NCBI GenBank assembly: GCA_023386235.1
Contig: JAEWKC010000021.1
Coordinates: 31,710-95,709, forward strand
DNA length: 64,000 nucleotides
From: Bacteroidota bacterium
Lineage (GTDB): Bacteria > Bacteroidota > Bacteroidia > Chitinophagales > Chitinophagaceae
Direction of reading: 5' to 3'
The notes below the pieces were generated by a model. It saw only the letters and a list, made by a program, of their open reading frames with translations, was not told the DNA's origin and did not search any database. The translations under genes and the position numbers were made by a program. Shown here in pieces: positions 44,086 through 53,023 of the stretch; positions within the stretch are counted from its first letter, which is position 1; each line of letters starts with the position of its first letter.

Positions 44086-46902
44086 TTATTTAATTTTATA
44101 AGAAAAGCTAAGAGAAAAGTTAGTTCCATTATTTCTATTAATTTGTATCACATCGCCGTTTTTAGCATCAAAGGAGCCTCCATCTCTTTTTATATCATAA
44201 TAATACAGGGCGGGGCGATTTAAGATATCGCTTATAGTAAACTTAAACTCTCCTTTTTCTTTTAATACTTTTTTGCTGATGATTAAATCCCATAGAGGAC
44301 GGGATTTTTCATAGATGTTTGGAATACCTCCGCTTTCAGAAGACCCTACATAGGCAATCCTTTCGCCGTATTGATTGAAAAGGGTAGTTGCAGAAAATCC
44401 TAAATCAGTATTATCGTATTGCAACCCTATATTGATTAAATAGGGCGATTGTCCCTGCATGGGTCTTTCAAAAGTTTCGCTGCCCGCAAATATAACTTTG
44501 TTGTTGATATAAGATAAATTACCGAATGCGGTGAAGTTGCGTAAGACGTCTACTATATCCAGTTTTTTTCTAAACTCAAATTCGGCGCCATAACTTTTAG
44601 CGCCTTTGGCATTATTGAAGTTGAAAGAATAAGTAAACACCCCTGATTGATTTAAGATTTGCTCTATAGGGCTGTCAAAGTTTTTATAAAAAACTCCAAA
44701 AGTAAACAGTTCGCCGGCTCTGGGGTATAACTCATATCTTAAATCGAGATTAGAAATTTTAGTTCTTTTCAGATTACTGTTTCCCATTACTATTGCTCCT
44801 AAATCAAAATCATAAAAAGTAAAGTTTGACAACTCTCTAAACTCAGGCCTTACCACCGTTTGGGATGCTGCTAATCTTATATTACTAAGATTATTGAGTT
44901 TGTATACTACATTAAGCGCAGGCAAAAAGTCTCCTTTAACTGATGCAACTTTGGCAGGTTCATCATTCAAATAACCATTCAATAGCTGGTCGTAATATTC
45001 GTATCTAACACCCCATATTAATCTTAATTTAGTTGTAAGTTGATTATCTAATTGAATAAAAGGAGCGTGTAGGATATTCGATGCTGCGTATTCGAACTGC
45101 TTAGTACTAAACTCTTCCATTTCTAAAACGCCGAGCTGAAAGTTTTCTGCAGCAAAGAAGTGGTCTTCACTTAATGTTCGGTCAATTGTAGATCCAATTG
45201 GCGGATAGATGCTGAATGGTCTAGCATTAAACAAACGATCTTTATACTGATAAGCATAACCTGCTTTAATGGTTTGAGAGAGCTCAAACATGCGGAATTG
45301 TTTAGTAAGATCTGCTCCGGCATTATAAATATAATCGCTCAAATCAGAATATAACACACTTCCCGACTTCTGGCTTTTGGTGCCTCCTCCGTGAAATTCA
45401 TAAGCCCCCTGATTATTCGGTTGACGATACACCAATCTTCTTTGCATAGGAAGGTCCTGATAAAGATTGGCAAAAGCTCCATACCATTTAAGCTTAAGAG
45501 GATTAGAAGAATATCCAATAGTATGCTCTCCCAACAACTGGCCATTGTACAGTAAGTTCGTTTTAAAAGAGAACTCTCTTGCTCTAATATTTTCCGGATC
45601 AATCGAATTCAACTCTGCATCTTTACCCGTACGCAGGTTTACGTAATCATTTCCTATTACTGTGAGCAGATTTTTAAAAGAAATTTTGTTGTTGTTGTTA
45701 AGCTTGAGTGTCAAATTAATAAGTCCGCCCAAGTTTACATCTTCATTATACTTTGTATTGTAATAATCCATTCCTAAAGATGGTTCATTGTTTGCTACGC
45801 TGTAAAATCTTGTATTATTAGCAATTATTCTATTGCTTTTAGCATAGTTTATACCAATTACAGTTCCTAATTCTTTGCCGAATACACGTGTATTAAATCC
45901 ACCACTACCCTGAAAGCTTACATTCATAGGCGCCATTTTGTTAGAATAGCTCCATTTATCAGCAAACATCTTTTTACCCCACTCAAGTTTTTGATTGTCA
46001 GACAACGCTCTAAAGCCAGCTCTGCTTGGAAAGTCGTTAGGTAGTGCTCTTGTACCGTCATCAAATCCTAAAAAATCTAATTTACCCCCTGGGTAATAGG
46101 CAAAATCTTTTCCTATTGTTTGAGTATTGAAGCCTGTGCCAATTTGTACCTCTAAAAACCCGTTTGATGGAATGTCTTTTGTATTTACCTGTACAAGACC
46201 TCCCGCCCATTCGCCAGACAACTCGGGAACAAAAGTCTTATTAATGATAATATTGTCTACCATATTTGATGGAAATATATCAAAAGAGAATGTTTTTCTG
46301 TCGGGTTCGGTACTTGAAAGCAATACACCGTTTAGCATTGCCTGATTATATCTGTCAGCCAAACCTCTTACTATTAAAAATTTGCCCTCTTGCACACTTG
46401 CACCAGGTGTTCTTTTTAAGACTTCGCTAGTGTTTCTGTCCGGAGAGCGTTTGATAGCTTCCGCACTTACAACCTGTGCCACAGCATTGGTATTTTTCTG
46501 AAACTGAATCATGGCGTTAGTTGATTCGAGTCTTCTTGACGTGGTTGTAACTACTACCTCATTTAGGCTTTCTCCTGCACTCTCTTCAAGTATTATATCC
46601 AGGTTTTCTATGTCCGAGCCATTAATAAGTACATCTTCAATTTCCTTATGCTGATATCCTACTGCTGTAAAAACCAGAATTGTTTTTTTTGCTTCTTGGG
46701 GCACTTGTATTTTGTAATTTCCATCCAGATCAGATACAGTTCCAATATTTGAGTCTTTAATCTGTATACTCGCTGAATTTATGGGTTCGTTTCTTGTATT
46801 AAAAACCTTTCCCGAAATGGTAATTTTTTGAGCTATAGAAGAAATACTAAGACTATTAAAGAAGCACATTAGTAGAAAAGAAAGAATTAAGAATTTTTTC
46901 AC
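44086..46902 (-). CDS. TonB-dependent receptor with carboxypeptidase-like N-terminal domain
   Basis: Receptor of 938 aa: signal peptide (about 1-24), carboxypeptidase-regulatory-like domain (about 28-115, ISGKVFNTRNEPINSASIQI), linker LNEVVVTTTSRR, plug (about 130-245; RSPDRNTSEVLKRTPGASVQEGKFLIVRGLADRYNQAMLNG by landmark), and barrel ending FSLSFSYKIK. The plug differs from SusC plugs, and there is no SusD neighbour; it is instead followed by a beta-helix lipoprotein. Receptors of this kind in Bacteroidota import unknown ligands. The promoter region is shared with the divergent BamA-like gene. Confidence 0.9.
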   Translation of the reverse strand: MKKFLILSFLLMCFFNSLSISSIAQKITISGKVFNTRNEPINSASIQIKDSNIGTVSDLDGNYKIQVPQEAKKTILVFTAVGYQHKEIEDVLINGSDIENLDIILEESAGESLNEVVVTTTSRRLESTNAMIQFQKNTNAVAQVVSAEAIKRSPDRNTSEVLKRTPGASVQEGKFLIVRGLADRYNQAMLNGVLLSSTEPDRKTFSFDIFPSNMVDNIIINKTFVPELSGEWAGGLVQVNTKDIPSNGFLEVQIGTGFNTQTIGKDFAYYPGGKLDFLGFDDGTRALPNDFPSRAGFRALSDNQKLEWGKKMFADKWSYSNKMAPMNVSFQGSGGFNTRVFGKELGTVIGINYAKSNRIIANNTRFYSVANNEPSLGMDYYNTKYNEDVNLGGLINLTLKLNNNNKISFKNLLTVIGNDYVNLRTGKDAELNSIDPENIRAREFSFKTNLLYNGQLLGEHTIGYSSNPLKLKWYGAFANLYQDLPMQRRLVYRQPNNQGAYEFHGGGTKSQKSGSVLYSDLSDYIYNAGADLTKQFRMFELSQTIKAGYAYQYKDRLFNARPFSIYPPIGSTIDRTLSEDHFFAAENFQLGVLEMEEFSTKQFEYAASNILHAPFIQLDNQLTTKLRLIWGVRYEYYDQLLNGYLNDEPAKVASVKGDFLPALNVVYKLNNLSNIRLAASQTVVRPEFRELSNFTFYDFDLGAIVMGNSNLKRTKISNLDLRYELYPRAGELFTFGVFYKNFDSPIEQILNQSGVFTYSFNFNNAKGAKSYGAEFEFRKKLDIVDVLRNFTAFGNLSYINNKVIFAGSETFERPMQGQSPYLINIGLQYDNTDLGFSATTLFNQYGERIAYVGSSESGGIPNIYEKSRPLWDLIISKKVLKEKGEFKFTISDILNRPALYYYDIKRDGGSFDAKNGDVIQINRNNGTNFSLSFSYKIK

Positions 46903-47037
46903 GTCGTAATTTTTTGCAAAGGAACGCTCTTCATATTACCAAAGTGTTACGCCAACATTAAGTAATTGTAAACACTTGTTGCAACAATTAAAAACTGTTA
47001 ATAACAGAAAAAATGAAATAATGATTTTTAAGTTTCC

Positions 47038-47045
47038 TATTTTTG
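47038..47045 (+). promoter_or_regulatory. TATTTTTG element just before the BamA-like gene
   Basis: A perfect TAnnTTTG match only 4 bp before the GTG start. If used, it predicts an almost leaderless mRNA, so it may be chance. No -33 element is seen. Confidence 0.25.
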
Positions 47046-47049
47046 ACAG

Positions 47050-48207
47050 GTGAATAAAATTTTTGTTTTTATGGTATTAGCCCTCTGGTATTCCTCCGCC
47101 GGCGCGCAGGAAAAGTCAGGGGTAGAAAAACTATACGATAAAGTTTACAACCGTTTTCTCGGAAACGCAGAGGACACAACCCGAAAGGGCTCTTTGCTGG
47201 TGCTTCCGGCTTTGGGCTACTCCCCCGAAACAAAGCTTACTTACGGCGCGCAGGTAAATTATGCCTTTTACGTAGATAAAAAAGATAAATTTATTCGGCC
47301 GTCCAGCGTGTACGCCCACGCTGTTTTAGGTGGCAACAGATATAAATATTTTAAAATAGATACCGACATCTGGACCCAAAATAATAATATGCACTACTTT
47401 GCCGACATAAAGCTGCGCGATTTCTTTACCAGGTTTTACGGCACAGGCAACGAAACCAAAGAAGCAGACAGGGACAACCTTAGAGAAAATAAAATTACCA
47501 GCCTGATATATGCCGAAAAAAAGCTGGCAGCCAACTGGTATGCAGGCTTACGTGCAGGCTATGAAAAATACAGCTATACAGATACGCTTGCCGGAGGCAT
47601 TTTTGAACAGGAAAACTTTTCCGATTATCAAAAAGGACAGCTAATTTATTTTGGCTTGCAGCAATCGCACGATACCAGGAATAATATCTTCTCTACTACC
47701 AAAGGACATTACTTTACTACCAGCATTTCTTTTGCTCCTTCTGTTTTTAGCGGAAACAACTTTACCGGAACTATTTTAAAAGCCGATTACAGGCATTTTT
47801 TTTCGCTTAGACAAAATCTTGTATTGGGCCTCAACGCTATTACCAACAACTATTTTTCGCAGAAGCCGGTGCCTTTTTATTTTATGCCGCAAATGGGCAA
47901 TGATGAAATGATGCGTGGCTACTTCCAGGGAAGGTTCAGAGATGAGAACTATACTGTCGCGCAGGCTGAGCTGCGTTTCAGATTTATTCCCAGAATGAGT
48001 ATAGCCGCATTCGGAGGATTGGGCGAGGTGTATGGAAAAGTGCCTTTTTCTTTTAATAAGATCAAACCCAATTATGGCGCGGGCATCCGGTATTTTTTCG
48101 ATTTGGAAAAAAGTCAGTCTGTAAGAATAGACATGGGTTTTGGAGAAAAACTACCCGGCGAAAAACGTCAAAAAGGTGTTTACTTTTCGCTGAGCGAAGC
48201 CTTTTAA
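47050..48207 (+). CDS. BamA/TamA-family outer-membrane barrel protein, no POTRA domains
   Basis: Protein of 385 aa. The GTG start at 47050 gives a complete signal peptide (VNKIFVFMVLALWYSSAGAQ); the ATG at 47071 would leave only a stub. The body is a 16-strand Omp85-type barrel. The strand LVLPALGYSPETKLTYGAQ near the N-terminus, the loop-6-like region MGNDEMMRGYFQGRFRDENY (about 284-303, with the conserved MRGY...R motif), and the aromatic C-terminus SLSEAF support this. It lacks POTRA repeats, so it is not BamA itself but a surface-antigen-type member, perhaps a patatin-less relative. Substrate or insertion role is unknown. Convergent with nadD, 23 bp apart. Confidence 0.75.
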   Translation: MNKIFVFMVLALWYSSAGAQEKSGVEKLYDKVYNRFLGNAEDTTRKGSLLVLPALGYSPETKLTYGAQVNYAFYVDKKDKFIRPSSVYAHAVLGGNRYKYFKIDTDIWTQNNNMHYFADIKLRDFFTRFYGTGNETKEADRDNLRENKITSLIYAEKKLAANWYAGLRAGYEKYSYTDTLAGGIFEQENFSDYQKGQLIYFGLQQSHDTRNNIFSTTKGHYFTTSISFAPSVFSGNNFTGTILKADYRHFFSLRQNLVLGLNAITNNYFSQKPVPFYFMPQMGNDEMMRGYFQGRFRDENYTVAQAELRFRFIPRMSIAAFGGLGEVYGKVPFSFNKIKPNYGAGIRYFFDLEKSQSVRIDMGFGEKLPGEKRQKGVYFSLSEAF

Positions 48208-48230
48208 AAGCACTTGCGAGTTTAAAGTTT

Positions 48231-48803
48231 TTACAAATAATACCCGTTTCTTTCAATCTCTTGCCGTACCGGCTCGGTTACAAGGTATTTGATAGATTTG
48301 CCCGCTTTAATCTGCGTACGAATATAGGTTGAAGAAATCTCGAGCAACGGAGCTAATAATAATTTCCAATTGGGAGGCAATGTATGCTTATCGACCGGGA
48401 ATGCCGGACGCTCATATATTATAAACCGATAATTCTTTTTTAATATTTCGTAGTTTTTCCATTTGTGCATATTGTGATAACTATCCGATCCTATAATCAC
48501 CACAAATTCGTAGTCGGGATATTTTTCACCGAGATAAACAAGCGTATCTATCGTGTAAGAGGGTTTTGGCAACTTAAATTCTATGTCGCTGGCGCGTATC
48601 TTATCATTGCCTTCAATGGCTATGTTTACTAAGTTCAGCCTGTCATATTCGTTCAGCAATGAAGCAGATTTTTTTAAAGGATTTTGTGGAGAAACCACCA
48701 TCCACACCTGATCAAGCCCACTATTATTGGCAATCAATTCAGCAATAATAAGATGCCCGACATGTACGGGGTTGAACGAACCGAAATACAAACCTATTTT
48801 CAT
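48231..48803 (-). CDS. nadD: Nicotinate-nucleotide adenylyltransferase
   Basis: Enzyme of 190 aa that makes nicotinic acid adenine dinucleotide from NaMN and ATP in NAD synthesis. The nucleotidyltransferase signature GSFNPVHVGHL (about 8-18) and the closing ISSTYIR (about 160-166) are intact; PQNPLK and SDSYHNMHKWKNYEIL (about 105-120) are NadD landmarks. Length is typical. It is transcribed alone, divergent from the ECF sigma gene 177 bp away. Confidence 0.95.
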   Translation of the reverse strand: MKIGLYFGSFNPVHVGHLIIAELIANNSGLDQVWMVVSPQNPLKKSASLLNEYDRLNLVNIAIEGNDKIRASDIEFKLPKPSYTIDTLVYLGEKYPDYEFVVIIGSDSYHNMHKWKNYEILKKNYRFIIYERPAFPVDKHTLPPNWKLLLAPLLEISSTYIRTQIKAGKSIKYLVTEPVRQEIERNGYYL

Positions 48804-48947
48804 TTATTATATGATTATCTAAAAAACTAAAGTAAGATTTTTTGAACTGATTCTTACCATTTTTCAAAGAAATATGTATACGCATGTATTTCTTTTCTTC
48901 TAATGTTTGTTAATACAAACTTAATATAATAAATTTGATAAACACTT

Positions 48948-48955
48948 TATTTTTG
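48948..48955 (+). promoter_or_regulatory. -7 promoter element of the ECF sigma gene
   Basis: TATTTTTG, a perfect TAnnTTTG, 25 bp upstream of the start codon. An inverted repeat GTTTGT-TAAT-ACAAAC lies upstream at 48905-48920 and could be a regulator site. Confidence 0.5.
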
Positions 48956-48980
48956 TTTCGATAAAGGAAGCAAACAACGC

Positions 48981-49544
48981 ATGATAATGGACATAGAAAC
49001 TTTACGCAATTTACAAGAAGGATGCTATGCAGATTTTAAAGCCATTTATGAAAAGTGGAAAGGGAAAGTATTTTTCTATTTTTTATCAAAAACAAAAGAC
49101 GAAGAAGTTGCAAAGGAGCTTACGCAGCTTACGTTTATCAAACTGTGGGAGTACAGGTCTTCTGTTGATACGCGGCTGGGCACAGAGCAGCAAATTTTTC
49201 AGAAAGCCCGGCTTATTTTTATTGATCACTTAAGAAAGCTGGCGCGCGAACGAAAAGAGCAGGCACAGGATATCTGCGCTATACAGCAGGAATACTACAC
49301 ACCGCACAAAGCTTACGAAGAAAGCCAAACCATACAACTGGCTATTGAATCTTTACCCAAAAGCAGAAAACAGATTTTTAAGCTGAAATATATTCAGGGC
49401 TATTCTTATAAAGAGATAGCAGAGCTGTTGGCCATCTCTCCAAAAACGGTTGACAACCAGCTATTGAAAGCCATAAAGCAACTACGCCAAAAGCTAAGCT
49501 TTAGAGAGGCCTTATTTTTTTTAGGTATGATAGGTATTCTGTAG
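48981..49544 (+). CDS. ECF-type RNA polymerase sigma factor
   Basis: Sigma-70 family ECF factor of 187 aa. Region 2 (about 20-90: YEKWKGKVFFYFLSKTKDEEVAKELTQLTFIKLWEYR by landmark) recognises the -10; region 4 (about 125-175: LPKSRKQIFKLKYIQGYSYKEIAELLAISPKTVDNQLLKAIKQLR) the -35. It ends in a short hydrophobic tail (ALFFLGMIGIL). In Bacteroidota such factors usually precede a FecR gene and a SusCD pair. Here none follows on this strand; the nearest FecR is at 58143-59195, at the opposite end of the convergent SusCD operon. That FecR is its likely anti-sigma partner (inference). The stop lies 9 bp from the convergent phosphodiesterase-fold gene. Confidence 0.92.
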   Translation: MIMDIETLRNLQEGCYADFKAIYEKWKGKVFFYFLSKTKDEEVAKELTQLTFIKLWEYRSSVDTRLGTEQQIFQKARLIFIDHLRKLARERKEQAQDICAIQQEYYTPHKAYEESQTIQLAIESLPKSRKQIFKLKYIQGYSYKEIAELLAISPKTVDNQLLKAIKQLRQKLSFREALFFLGMIGIL

Positions 49545-49553
49545 CTTTGAATG

Positions 49554-50345
49554 TTATTTAATCTCCAGGTCTACCCAATAAGACAAATGGTCTGATTCGT
49601 AAGACGCTTCGGTCATTACTTTTTCATTAAGCAGTGTAAAATGCCGGCTATCGGCATAAAAAATAAAATCAATTTTTCTGTTAGGATTAATATTAGGAAT
49701 TGTAGGTTCATGTTTTTGGCTAGCATCTGTAAAAAATGTTGTAAGCTTACGTACAGAAGCGCTTGAGCTTACAGCGTTAAAGTCGCCCGCTATCACTACC
49801 GGCGTTTTATCTTTTACTATCTCTAATACTTTCTCCGCCTGCATTACACGGTTTTCTTCCCTGTTTACATCAAAGTGTGTAGAGCCAAACCAGATTGTTT
49901 TTTTGTTGGGCAAATGTATTTTTACCATTGCCAGAACACGATCTTCGCTCTGCACATTTTCGAGTTTTGGCAATGGTGTAGTACCCGCCTCTGAAATTTT
50001 ATATTTAGATAAAACGCCCACACCGTATCCGCCTCCTTCGTAAGGAATGGCTTTACCGAAATAATAGTGCATGTTTAAAAGTTTTGCCAGTTCTTGCAGC
50101 TGAAATACTTTTCCTGAGCGCATGGTTACGCTGTCCAGTTCCTGCAACGCTATAATATCCGCTTTTGAATCGTTGATAACTTTGGCTATAGCATCCAGCC
50201 TTATCACGGATTTATCTTCCGAGGGTGGATTGGCATGATGAATATTGTAAGCAAGCACCCGCAATTTTTGCGGCGCGGAAGTGCGAACGGTGTTGCATCC
50301 TAACAGCATGGAAGCTATTGCTAAAAAAAGAAAATATTTATACAT
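49554..50345 (-). CDS. Endonuclease/exonuclease/phosphatase-family lipoprotein 1
   Basis: Lipoprotein of 263 aa (SMLLGC, Cys17) with a complete EEP (DNase I-like) fold. Active-site landmarks are YNIHH (Asn34), LQELD (metal Glu about 73), GSTHFD (catalytic His about 154), AGDFNA (Asp/Asn about 191-193), RKIDFIFY and the closing SDHLSYW with the Asp-His pair. EEP enzymes cleave phosphoester bonds in nucleic acids, phospholipids or inositol phosphates. It is the last gene of the FecR-SusC-SusD operon. A G-U-containing hairpin at 50364-50392 precedes it. Substrate is not readable; a secreted nuclease, phosphodiesterase or sphingomyelinase-like role is possible. Confidence 0.88.
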   Translation of the reverse strand: MYKYFLFLAIASMLLGCNTVRTSAPQKLRVLAYNIHHANPPSEDKSVIRLDAIAKVINDSKADIIALQELDSVTMRSGKVFQLQELAKLLNMHYYFGKAIPYEGGGYGVGVLSKYKISEAGTTPLPKLENVQSEDRVLAMVKIHLPNKKTIWFGSTHFDVNREENRVMQAEKVLEIVKDKTPVVIAGDFNAVSSSASVRKLTTFFTDASQKHEPTIPNINPNRKIDFIFYADSRHFTLLNEKVMTEASYESDHLSYWVDLEIK

Positions 50346-50363
50346 ATTTAATAAAAATAAATC

Positions 50364-50392
50364 AGTAAAGGCTCTTAAAGAGAGCCCTTACT
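50364..50392 (-). other. Intra-operon RNA hairpin before lipoprotein phosphodiesterase 1
   Basis: Arms AGTAA/TTACT and GGCTCT/AGAGCC around a 5-nt loop. On the plus strand an A faces C between them; on the transcribed strand it is a G-U pair, giving a continuous 12-bp stem. It ends 18 nt before the start codon. It may be a partial terminator or a stability element. Confidence 0.6.
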
Positions 50393-50413
50393 AAAAGATT
50401 AAAAATATTATGA

Positions 50414-51997
50414 TTAAGGATATAATGCCCTGTAGTTAGTAGCCGGAGCTTTTATATCCAAAGTTACGGTTGCATGCCCTCCTGATACAACCACATTTTT
50501 AACAATCACCAACATAAAGCCTTTATTATCGGCAATGATAGGGCCAAACTCTCCCCAGGCAAACACATAGCCTTGTCCTGCTCTTGTAACATTATCGCTC
50601 ACTCTTCTGGAAGCCTCATACACATTATAACTAGGGAACACTCTTGTATCAATAAATGTTTTCAATTCATGATCCCAATTTACAGAAGCCATAGCATCAA
50701 AGGTTACCTGGTTTCTGGTAGAGGGCACCATAAGATAAGGATAGCTTGTAAAGCCATTTACATAAGGCGCTATTTTAGCTTCATATCCGCTACCGGGAAC
50801 CGCTAAGTGCGCCGGACCAAATCTATAGGTTGTAGAGGTGTTTACAAAAAACACAAAGTCCATCATAGAAGAATTAGGTGCAGCCGATGCTACATCAAAT
50901 ACATGTGGTGCTTTGTAAGCCGAAAACCAATTGTTTTTGCCTGGTCCAACCTCGGTGGTAAGCACTACATCTTTAAAGTATAATAATTTCTGTGTAACTT
51001 TTGCTATACCAAGCTCTACCTGCTGCTCCATACCTCCTTCATTCAACCCGCTAATTCTGACTGCTTCCATTCCCGGAGCGCCAATAAGTGGAATATTGAA
51101 GGAGAAGTTATTGAGCGGTGTGCCTAATGTTATAGGTGTTTCTGTGCCGTAAGTTCCGTTTATTTTTACGGCATAAGTAAGAGAAGTAACCTCTGAGCCC
51201 GACTGAATGCTTCCTTCTATATTGTTTACAGAATCTGCGTAGATCATATCAATGCTTGTGATGCCTCCGCTCAACGTCAGGTTAATGGCATCATCCGCTA
51301 CGCCTCCTATTTTAAAAGTGTCTCTTGCAAAACCATCATAAATATTAGTAGCGGTAACTACCACAGCCTGCAATCCTCTTGGCACAATTATGTCTATGTC
51401 AAAAGGTGTGTCGTTCTTATCCGCAATAGCTACGTTGTTTTCAGCGGAAACATTTCCGTCAACAATCATTTGATAAGTAATGGTCTTTAGATCAGACTCA
51501 GAGGTTACATTTCCTATTATGTGCAGGTGCTTTTCAAAGAAAGCTGTTTCTCTATACTTAATATTGTCTTTAAAAGTCAATATAGGCAACTTTCTAATTT
51601 CCGACATGGGGATATGTAATTCGGTACTGCGATTTTCTTTATCAAAAGAAATCAGCACTAATTCCGCCATTTCGGGCAGTATGGTAAATTCTATATCCTG
51701 ATTAAGCTCTTTGGGGAAGCTTTCATTATCAGAATAAACCGGCGTGCCAGACTCTATGCCATTGGCAGTATTATTTACAAAAAAATACGCCAGGCGTTTA
51801 ATTCCTTTATCGGAAGTAACATTTACAGGAATAGTAACTTTGTCGCCAACGTTTATTCCCTGAATTTTTTCGAACTCACTGCTGATCTTTATTGTAGGGC
51901 CGGCGCCTGTAGCTTCTACAAATTCTTTTGGCTTGCAGGCTGTTGCCAACAAAAGCAAAAGAAATGCGCCGAATAATAAATGATTCTTAATTTGCAT
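50414..51997 (-). CDS. Lipoprotein of unknown function in a SusCD operon (SusE/F-position)
   Basis: Lipoprotein of 527 aa (LLATAC, Cys21). I do not recognise a named family. The N-terminal two-thirds look like three or four Ig-like beta-sandwich repeats with recurring V-T-S-type strands (KGIKRLAYFFVNNTANG, SESDLKTITYQMIVDG, SGSEVTSLTYAVKING). The C-terminal part (about 355-527) is different, aromatic-rich, and ends DIKAPATNYRALYP. It lies between the two phosphodiesterase-fold genes and 17 bp after the second one's stop. The position matches SusE/SusF surface binding proteins, so substrate capture is the likely role (inference). Confidence 0.7.
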   Translation of the reverse strand: MQIKNHLLFGAFLLLLLATACKPKEFVEATGAGPTIKISSEFEKIQGINVGDKVTIPVNVTSDKGIKRLAYFFVNNTANGIESGTPVYSDNESFPKELNQDIEFTILPEMAELVLISFDKENRSTELHIPMSEIRKLPILTFKDNIKYRETAFFEKHLHIIGNVTSESDLKTITYQMIVDGNVSAENNVAIADKNDTPFDIDIIVPRGLQAVVVTATNIYDGFARDTFKIGGVADDAINLTLSGGITSIDMIYADSVNNIEGSIQSGSEVTSLTYAVKINGTYGTETPITLGTPLNNFSFNIPLIGAPGMEAVRISGLNEGGMEQQVELGIAKVTQKLLYFKDVVLTTEVGPGKNNWFSAYKAPHVFDVASAAPNSSMMDFVFFVNTSTTYRFGPAHLAVPGSGYEAKIAPYVNGFTSYPYLMVPSTRNQVTFDAMASVNWDHELKTFIDTRVFPSYNVYEASRRVSDNVTRAGQGYVFAWGEFGPIIADNKGFMLVIVKNVVVSGGHATVTLDIKAPATNYRALYP

Positions 51998-52014
51998 TTT
52001 TCAGTATTTTTAGA

Positions 52015-52893
52015 TTATCGGTTTATTTTTAATTCTGCCACTACGGGTAAGTGGTCTGAAGCATTTTGAGCATCAATAGTTCTGTGGTAGTTCACAGAGA
52101 AAGCGGCAGCCGGCTTATAGGCAAGATAGTCTATTACCGACACAGGGTTTCTTGCAGTGAATGTGCCCGGACAATTTCCTCCCTTACAGGTACGTGTAAA
52201 CAATCCGTCAAATACGCTGAAGAAATCAGTGGTGGTTTCAAATTCATTAAAATCTCCGCCGATAATGGTTCTTTCTGCTTTATTGCCCAATATATTTACT
52301 ATGTCTTTTACCTGCTGTACACGGTTTGTTGCGCTATTGTGCTGTAAGTGTGTAACCGCCGCCAGAACGGAGTCAACTCCCGGAAGGTCAATAACGGCGG
52401 TACCCATTACTCTTTGCTCGGTAGCGTCGCTTTCTTTGGTTAAATCGTATTTCCTTATTTCTTTCAAAGGATATTTACTCAAAATAGCTACTCCGTACAG
52501 GCCTCTAAGATACTGCCGGGCAGAAAAAAAGAAGTAGTTCATCTTTAAGCTGTCGCCCAGTATGGCTGCCTGGTCTCCTAAAAATCCATTTCTGTTAGTG
52601 CCCTTATCTACCTCTTGCAGAAAGAGTATATCGGGGTCTCCTTGTCTTATCGCTTTAACCATTACGCCCAAATCAGTAGTGTCTTCATTGTAAGTAGGCT
52701 CGCCAGCGTGTATATTATAAGTCATTACCTTTAGAGCGCTCAGCACAGGCTGCTTATCGTTGTTGCTGCCGTGTGTAGCTGCACTATGTCCTATGTATGT
52801 TGGCGGGTTTTTGGGCATGTAAGGCTCTTTATTACAACCTGCCAAAATTCCTAATACTAATATCAACCAGCTCATTTTTTTACTATTTTTCAT
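52015..52893 (-). CDS. Endonuclease/exonuclease/phosphatase-family lipoprotein 2
   Basis: Lipoprotein of about 292 aa from the ATG at 52893 (ILAGC, Cys20); another ATG at 52911 would add six residues. The EEP fold is complete: TYNIHAGE, FLQEVDKGTNR (metal Glu), VTHLQHN (catalytic His), GGDFNEFE, VIDYLAYK and NASDHLPVV. It is clearly related to the other EEP lipoprotein in this operon but only distantly, so the two may cut different bonds. It follows SusD after a 130-bp gap that holds an 11-bp inverted repeat. Substrate is unknown. Confidence 0.88.
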   Translation of the reverse strand: MKNSKKMSWLILVLGILAGCNKEPYMPKNPPTYIGHSAATHGSNNDKQPVLSALKVMTYNIHAGEPTYNEDTTDLGVMVKAIRQGDPDILFLQEVDKGTNRNGFLGDQAAILGDSLKMNYFFFSARQYLRGLYGVAILSKYPLKEIRKYDLTKESDATEQRVMGTAVIDLPGVDSVLAAVTHLQHNSATNRVQQVKDIVNILGNKAERTIIGGDFNEFETTTDFFSVFDGLFTRTCKGGNCPGTFTARNPVSVIDYLAYKPAAAFSVNYHRTIDAQNASDHLPVVAELKINR

Positions 52894-52921
52894 TGATATA
52901 AATTTTTTCATTTTTTGTGGC

Positions 52922-52996
52922 TTAAATAATCACACTTTGCATTTTTTTGTTGTTTTTGCTGACTTTAGTGGTTGTTTTCTGCTGATGATTATTTAA
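52922..52996 (-). other. Long-range inverted repeat between SusD and the phosphodiesterase genes
   Basis: Perfect 11-bp arms, TTAAATAATCA (52922-52932) and TGATTATTTAA (52986-52996), enclose a 53-nt T-rich loop. In RNA this would make a large stem-loop in the middle of the operon. It may set lower expression of the downstream genes; AT-richness means chance cannot be excluded. Confidence 0.4.
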
Positions 52997-53023
52997 AACC
53001 GATACTTATAAATAATAATTTTT

